In this document: piece by piece, positions 7,474 to 11,611 of the stretch
How the letters are laid out: every line of letters starts with the position of its first letter
Position numbering within the stretch: the first letter of the stretch is position 1
Source: JAAFHB01 sp038240855
Lineage (GTDB): Bacteria > Bacteroidota > Bacteroidia > Bacteroidales > Prolixibacteraceae
Reading direction: 5' to 3'
Assembly (NCBI GenBank): GCA_038240855.1
Contig: JBBRGI010000100.1
Location: forward strand, 1-11,611
Length of the DNA: 11,611 nt
Program-made: the position numbers and the translations under genes
The notes under the pieces: generated by a model
Seen by the model: only the letters and a program-made list of their open reading frames with translations
What the model was told of the DNA's origin: nothing
Databases searched by the model: none

Positions 7474-8946
7474 ATGAAAACAAGATTTAGCCACTTTACC
7501 GCATTTATTTTCTGCCTTTGTTTTCTTACTCCTTTCAATAATCTTTTAGCACAAATTAAAACAGATTTAATTGAGATTCCTCTAATCAGGGATTCGGAAA
7601 TAATTATTGAAGGATCTCATCGATATATGAAAATTGCTGGTATCACAGGATTGCATGTGACCAGTTTAAAAACTAAAGCCTTTATTGAAACTACTGCTTT
7701 TAAGTCTGATAAAGGCACTGTTTCATTCTGGATGTCTCCTTTGGAAAACATTGATAAGGCACCAGATGTCGGTTCCTCCATGATCTATCCTTTTCTCTCG
7801 GACGTCTTCCCACCCAGTATTGTTGATAGTAGCAGCTTTTCAATTTATTATCAGGGAACACATTATCCGAGGGTGATTGCCCGTTTCACCGACGGAAGTT
7901 TTTGGGGACAAATGGATTTCGGGATAGCCCCATTTGTTTATGCAGAAGCCTTACCCCTCCAAAAAGGTCAGTGGTATAATATTGCAGTAACATGGGATAA
8001 AACTGCAGAAACACTGAAGATGTATATAAATGGAGAACTCGCAGGACATAACTTCTCAGCCAAAGCATTTAAGCAAGTGAAAAACAAAATTTATATTGGT
8101 AATCCGTTAATGGTCATAAGCCACTTTAAAATTCAATCTGATTTGTTAACCATGGTTGAGATTAAAAAGGAATATCGATCCATCAGACCCGCTAGTAATA
8201 AACCTTCTGACAATACATTAAGAGCGATTATGATTCCCCAGGACAAACCTGCATTGGATTTTCAGTTGGATAAATCCTGGCATAAAGTGTATGAATGCAA
8301 TTTTACAAATAAATCGGATCTTGACGCATGGATCTTTCAAACCGGAGATATTTACAAAGATAAATTCAAATTGGAGATTACTGGTACAGGCTTAGTATGG
8401 GAGACACCAAATATAATTCACAAAGAATCCAGGGGTTATTTATGGTGCCCGGTTACAGTTGAAGGTGATCAGTGCATCGAATTTGAATTTCAACTCTTGT
8501 CTCCAAAAGGATTGGCTTTATTAATAATGTGCGCCAGCGGATTGCAGGGGGAAGATATTATTGAGAACCATGGATTACGAAAAACCGGTTCAATGAGTGA
8601 CATGAATTCAAATTACAGGAATTATCACTGGGAATTCGTACGACGGGTCGAGGCAATGCGAACTGATGTGGAAACGCAATATGTTAATAAAAATCCATGG
8701 GGAAAAACGCTGTATGTTGGTTGTATTCCCCGGATTGAACAGAATCGCTGGATTAAAATAAGGTTTACTAAAATCGATAACAAACTAGTTGGATCATTGG
8801 ACGGTAAAACCGTGTTTAATGTAGAGGAGAATCCATACGATAATAACGGACCAGGATTTAATTCAGGTAGAGTCGTGCTTCGACAGATGTACAATACGTC
8901 GATGAGCTACCGAAACTTTGTGATTTATCAGAAGAAAATTAATTAA
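7474..8946 (+). CDS. exported LamG-like plus DUF1961 (YesU-like) protein
   Basis: This 490-residue protein has a signal peptide (MKTRFSHFTA through LLAQ, about 1-27) without a lipobox. Residues about 60-235 look like a LamG/concanavalin-A-like jelly roll: GTVSFWMSPL, then GQWYNIAVTWDKTAETLKMY, INGELAG and KIYIGN. Residues about 270-488 match the DUF1961 family, represented by Bacillus subtilis YesU from the rhamnogalacturonan cluster. The cues are GLALLIMCASGLQGEDI, LRKTGSMSD, YHWEFVRR and the ending GRVVLRQMYNTSMSYRNFVI. Both halves are beta-sandwich folds known or suspected to bind or process carbohydrates, but no catalytic residues can be assigned here. The position right behind susCD suggests it handles the imported ligand in the periplasm or at the surface. 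The family calls rest on recalled motifs. An enzymatic role, such as hydrolase or lyase, is possible but unproven. Confidence 0.8.
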   Translation: MKTRFSHFTAFIFCLCFLTPFNNLLAQIKTDLIEIPLIRDSEIIIEGSHRYMKIAGITGLHVTSLKTKAFIETTAFKSDKGTVSFWMSPLENIDKAPDVGSSMIYPFLSDVFPPSIVDSSSFSIYYQGTHYPRVIARFTDGSFWGQMDFGIAPFVYAEALPLQKGQWYNIAVTWDKTAETLKMYINGELAGHNFSAKAFKQVKNKIYIGNPLMVISHFKIQSDLLTMVEIKKEYRSIRPASNKPSDNTLRAIMIPQDKPALDFQLDKSWHKVYECNFTNKSDLDAWIFQTGDIYKDKFKLEITGTGLVWETPNIIHKESRGYLWCPVTVEGDQCIEFEFQLLSPKGLALLIMCASGLQGEDIIENHGLRKTGSMSDMNSNYRNYHWEFVRRVEAMRTDVETQYVNKNPWGKTLYVGCIPRIEQNRWIKIRFTKIDNKLVGSLDGKTVFNVEENPYDNNGPGFNSGRVVLRQMYNTSMSYRNFVIYQKKIN

Positions 8947-8998
8947 TTGTCAATCTACATAATCAGGCGGTTTCGGTATAAGCAATTATGTTTTTAAT

Positions 8999-9011
8999 TA
9001 TTGTAACAATA
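8999..9011 (+). promoter_or_regulatory. 13-base palindrome ahead of the small ORF
   Basis: TATTGTAACAATA is a perfect palindrome about a central A, ending 12 bases before the ATG at 9023. Its size suits an operator half-site pair for a small dimeric regulator, but no regulator is encoded nearby other than the sigma/anti-sigma pair. In such an AT-rich spacer it could be chance. Confidence 0.25.
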
Positions 9012-9022
9012 TTAACTCAGCT

Positions 9023-9178
9023 ATGTTTAAAGATGCAATTTTAGTTGTATTTGTGTTTGTGACATTTGGAATGACAGCTTCCGGATCTTTTCATTCTGAT
9101 AAATCTATCGGCAAAATCGATTCTATCAGAAATGTTTATATTATTACAAACAAAAAAATTACAAATATTTTAAAATGA
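9023..9178 (+). CDS. candidate 51-residue exported peptide overlapping the nitrilase start
   Basis: This short frame is not recognised as any family. It begins MFKDAILVVFVFVTFGMTAS, a lysine followed by a hydrophobic core and small residues, which resembles a signal peptide with possible cleavage around residues 20-22. A short polar and basic tail follows (about 22-51) with a lysine/asparagine-rich end (ITNKKITNILK). Its TGA stop at 9176-9178 overlaps the ATG of the next gene at 9175 in the ATGA arrangement typical of translational coupling. The frame fills most of the gap between the LamG/DUF1961 gene and the nitrilase. No Shine-Dalgarno is evident, which is normal in Bacteroidetes. Against it are the short length, the AT-rich low-complexity C-terminus and the possibility of chance. 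It could also be the remnant of a larger gene. Confidence 0.4.
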   Translation: MFKDAILVVFVFVTFGMTASGSFHSDKSIGKIDSIRNVYIITNKKITNILK

Positions 9179-10215
9179 AAAATAATAACTTTTCCCGACG
9201 TAAATTTCTCAGGGCATCTGCTATTACAACAGGTTTAACCACAATAGGTTCACTTGCATTTACCAATAATTCACCGGTTCCAGAAAAAAGAACTGATAAA
9301 TTGCCACGGGAGGTTTGGATTGCAGGGATATCACAAATGGATTTGAGCGCTCAGACTCCTCAATTAATGTTAGATCAGATATTTAGCATACTGAAAGATG
9401 TCATGATTTATAAACCGGATATTATTTGCCTGCCCGAAGTTTTCCCAACCAAAAATGTGGAACAGAAACTCGGATTATCAGAAAAGGTGGAAATTTCAGG
9501 CAAAGTATTACAAATATTCTCTGTCTTTGCAAGGCAAAATAGATGCTACGTCGTTTGTCCGGTTTATACTTCTGAGGAAAATAAAATATACAATTCGGCC
9601 GTAGTTTTCGATAGGAACGGATACCGATTGGGCGAATACCGGAAAATGCATCTCCCGGATGACGAGATTAAAAATGGACTAACTCCTGGGCCACTTCAAC
9701 CTCCTGTCTTTGAAACAGATTTTGGTAAAATTGGTATTCAAATTTGTTATGATATAGAATGGGATGATGGTTGGACTAAACTCAGGGAACAAGGTGCAGA
9801 AATCGTTTTTTGGCCGTCAGCTTTTGCTGCAGGGAAAATGGTGAATAGCAAAGCCTGGCAACATAAATATGTAGTTGTTTCAAGTACCAATAAAAGTACT
9901 TCAAAGATATGTGATATTACAGGAGAAGTAGTGGTGCAAACTGGCATATGGGATAAAAATTCCTTTTGCGCTCCCGTCAATCTTGAAAAAGCATTTTTAC
10001 ATACCTGGCCTTATGTGGAACATTTTGATGAGATCCGCAAAAAGTATGGTAGGAAAGTCAGGATAACAACTTTCCATGAAGAAGAATGGTCCATCATCGA
10101 AAGCCTTTCACCTGATGTTTTTATCGCAGATATTTTGAAAGAATTTGGTCTGAAAACCCATGAGCAAAGTACCCATGACGCTGAGATTGCTCAAATAAAA
10201 GCGAGGAAAGGTTAA
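9175..10215 (+). CDS. Tat-exported carbon-nitrogen hydrolase (nitrilase superfamily)
   Basis: This 346-residue protein begins with a twin-arginine signal (SRRKFLRAS at 7-15, then a hydrophobic stretch to about 30). This means the enzyme is folded in the cytoplasm and then exported. The mature part is a nitrilase-superfamily C-N hydrolase with the full catalytic triad: Glu88 in CLPEVF, Lys157 in YRKMHLP, and Cys191 in IQICYDIEW. Family members hydrolyse amides, carbamoyl groups or nitriles through a thioester on the cysteine. The exact substrate cannot be told from sequence; an amide is more likely than a nitrile, because most members are amidases. The C-terminal tail beyond about 275 is longer than the minimal fold and may contribute to oligomerisation. 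The start is set by the Tat motif. The gene overlaps the small ORF by four bases and is followed 59 bases later by the VOC gene, probably in one transcript. Confidence 0.9.
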   Translation: MKNNNFSRRKFLRASAITTGLTTIGSLAFTNNSPVPEKRTDKLPREVWIAGISQMDLSAQTPQLMLDQIFSILKDVMIYKPDIICLPEVFPTKNVEQKLGLSEKVEISGKVLQIFSVFARQNRCYVVCPVYTSEENKIYNSAVVFDRNGYRLGEYRKMHLPDDEIKNGLTPGPLQPPVFETDFGKIGIQICYDIEWDDGWTKLREQGAEIVFWPSAFAAGKMVNSKAWQHKYVVVSSTNKSTSKICDITGEVVVQTGIWDKNSFCAPVNLEKAFLHTWPYVEHFDEIRKKYGRKVRITTFHEEEWSIIESLSPDVFIADILKEFGLKTHEQSTHDAEIAQIKARKG

Positions 10216-10274
10216 AATCAGTATGTTAAAGATATAAAATTTAGATGTTCAAGCAAGATATTTAATACAACATT

Positions 10275-11147
10275 ATGAAAAAAATTATTTTTTTAGGATT
10301 TGTTTTACCCATGTTCTTTGCGTTTACAGAGAAGGGCCACGCTCAGGAAGTTCAGCGTCCGCCCATTTGGGGTATAGCTAAAATGACTTTCCTGGTCAGT
10401 GATTTTCAGGTGGCTCGTGACTATTATGAAAAGTTTCTTGGTTTTGATGAAGCATTTTCTTATTCTTCTGATCTTGGCGAAATTATCTCTTTCAAGGTGA
10501 GTGACCGACAGTTTCTGGAATTTGTCGCAGACAAACATGCAAAAGACAAAAAGCGATTGGTCTCTGTATCATTCGAGACTGAAAATATTGAACTTATGCG
10601 ACAATATTTGAAATCGAAGCAAATCATTGTACCCGAAAATACCACGATTGATGGTGCTGGAAATGAAGTACTTGTAATTGACGATCCTTCAGGCAATCAC
10701 ATTGAATTCATTAGTCTGAAATCTAATGGGTTACATCGTAAATCAAATGGAAAATATTTATCAGACAAAAGGATATCAAAGCGCCTTCATCATGTCGGAT
10801 TATTTTGCGAAGAAGTATTGGATGATGATCCTTTCTATGTTGGAATACTTGGTTTCAATGAATTATGGCGTTATCCCGAAGATCACAATCAAATTGTGAA
10901 AATGAATTATCTCCAAATACCCAATTGTGTGGAGAATATTGAGCATTATCCTTCTGACGATTTAAATTTCAGCCATCCATGCTTTTTAGTTGAAGATATG
11001 CAGGAAACCATTTATACACTTAAAGAAAGGCTGGGCAATAACATCATTGATAAACCCATGGTTGGAAAAGGGAAAAGATGGCTCCTGAATTTGAAAAATA
11101 CTGACGGGACAAAAGTCGAATTTACTGAAGCACATTGTGTCAAATAA
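10275..11147 (+). CDS. exported two-domain VOC (glyoxalase / extradiol dioxygenase fold) protein
   Basis: This 290-residue protein has a signal peptide (MKKIIFLGFVLPMFFAF to GHAQ, about 1-24) followed by two vicinal-oxygen-chelate modules, about 31-149 and 169-286. Each has the expected start (IAKMTFLVSDFQVARDYYEKFLGF and LHHVGLFCEE...FYVGILGF) and end (DPSGNHIEFISL and DGTKVEFTEA). In the second module His173, His234 (NFSHPCFLVED) and Glu282 are spaced 61 and 48 residues apart, much like the 2-His-1-Glu iron site of type I extradiol dioxygenases. The first module has Lys36 where the first metal ligand is expected and so probably does not bind metal, also as in those enzymes. A metal-dependent ring-cleaving or isomerising activity is therefore possible. 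VOC proteins are diverse, and a lyase, epimerase or binding role cannot be excluded. It lies in the apparent operon between the nitrilase and the reductase. Confidence 0.85.
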   Translation: MKKIIFLGFVLPMFFAFTEKGHAQEVQRPPIWGIAKMTFLVSDFQVARDYYEKFLGFDEAFSYSSDLGEIISFKVSDRQFLEFVADKHAKDKKRLVSVSFETENIELMRQYLKSKQIIVPENTTIDGAGNEVLVIDDPSGNHIEFISLKSNGLHRKSNGKYLSDKRISKRLHHVGLFCEEVLDDDPFYVGILGFNELWRYPEDHNQIVKMNYLQIPNCVENIEHYPSDDLNFSHPCFLVEDMQETIYTLKERLGNNIIDKPMVGKGKRWLLNLKNTDGTKVEFTEAHCVK

Positions 11148-11165
11148 CCATTTAAAATAAATATC

Positions 11166-11504
11166 ATGGATAACTCAAACTATTCGCGCAGGAAGTTTAT
11201 CAAAGGAACTCTTGGAACTGGTTTTTTAGTTGCTGGTTCAGGATTGCTACCATCTTGTAATATTTTCAGGATGTCAACCTCAAAACAATCTTATGATGCA
11301 AAAGGATTGCCAACGGTAATGTTTGGCAAAACAGGAGTACGCATACCCCGAATCATTTGTGGTTTAGGTTCACGCTTTTGCCATCTGGAAAGTGATGAAG
11401 AGGCATTTAAAATGTTAAACTTTACTTTAGTGATAAGCCACAATTTCCGCATACTTTCGAAATCGACTATGTTCGGGTTTTTCTACAATATTGATTACAT
11501 TTAG
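11166..11504 (+). pseudogene. Tat-exported aldo/keto reductase lipoprotein, 5' fragment truncated near 11430
   Basis: The protein starts with a twin-arginine motif (SRRKFIKGT at 7-15) and a lipobox-like LLPSC ending at Cys31, so it would be a Tat-exported lipoprotein. Residues about 47-88 (GLPTVMFGKTGVRIPRIICGLG through DEEAFKMLNFTL) match the N-terminal beta-strand region of aldo/keto reductases, NAD(P)H-dependent oxidoreductases of roughly 300-400 residues. After residue 88 (about base 11430) the expected continuation, leading to the catalytic Asp and Tyr, is missing. The frame instead reads 24 unrelated residues (VISHNFRIL... to NIDYI) before a TAG at 11502-11504. The catalytic tetrad is therefore absent, and the fragment cannot be an active reductase. 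It is 18 bases downstream of the VOC gene and would have been the next gene of the operon. Insertion of a mobile element or a deletion are the likely causes. Confidence 0.75.
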
Positions 11505-11611
11505 CGTTCGACTTTCAAATCTCTCTTGCTATGAATTTCAGGACAAATCAATTTCGGGAAATACAATTGGCTTTGATAACCTCGATCAAACGAAACTGAA
11601 TAGACTCAAAA
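11430..11611. other. unassigned DNA beyond the aldo/keto reductase breakpoint, possible mobile-element end
   Basis: From about 11430 to the right edge the sequence no longer encodes reductase. On the plus strand one frame is open without a start codon from 11437 to the end, and a minus-strand frame of about 34 codons ends near 11434. Neither gives a recognised protein. The segment could be the outer end of an insertion sequence that starts with GTGATAAGCCACAATTTCC at the breakpoint, but no matching inverted repeat or target duplication can be seen, because the other end is outside the window. Confidence 0.3.

Overview
The window looks like part of a Bacteroidetes (Bacteroidota) chromosome. 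The evidence is a SusC/SusD outer-membrane uptake pair, an ECF sigma factor next to a FecR-type anti-sigma factor, an STN domain on the SusC protein, AT-rich spacers and mostly no Shine-Dalgarno sequences. Exported enzymes with SRRKF-type Tat signals would suit an environmental Bacteroidales or Marinilabiliales relative, but the species cannot be fixed from this sequence.

Layout. At the left edge (1-159, minus strand) is the C-terminal part of an AbiEii/AbiGii-type nucleotidyltransferase toxin whose 5' part is missing. Next come an ECF sigma factor (375-965), a 240-bp spacer with a terminator-like hairpin, and a FecR-like anti-sigma factor (1206-2216). A structured 115-bp leader with two look-alike palindromes precedes a SusC-type TonB-dependent transducer (2332-5658), followed by its SusD lipoprotein (5671-7335). 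A long hairpin separates susD from an exported LamG + DUF1961 (YesU-like) protein (7474-8946). After that come an unlisted 51-aa secreted-peptide candidate (9023-9178), a Tat-exported carbon-nitrogen hydrolase (9175-10215), an exported two-domain VOC (glyoxalase/extradiol dioxygenase fold) protein (10275-11147), and the start of a Tat-exported lipoprotein aldo/keto reductase (from 11166). The reductase loses family similarity near 11430, so the right edge is probably a rearrangement or insertion junction.

How it works together (inference). The ligand is bound by SusD and imported by SusC. The SusC STN domain signals to the C-terminal domain of FecR, which frees the ECF sigma factor to transcribe susC and the genes downstream. 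The downstream products all carry export signals, so this looks like a periplasmic or surface utilisation module. No classical glycoside hydrolase or polysaccharide lyase is present. The enzymes that can be seen are a nitrilase-superfamily amidohydrolase, a possible metal-dependent VOC enzyme and a broken oxidoreductase. The substrate cannot be named, and it may not be an ordinary glycan.
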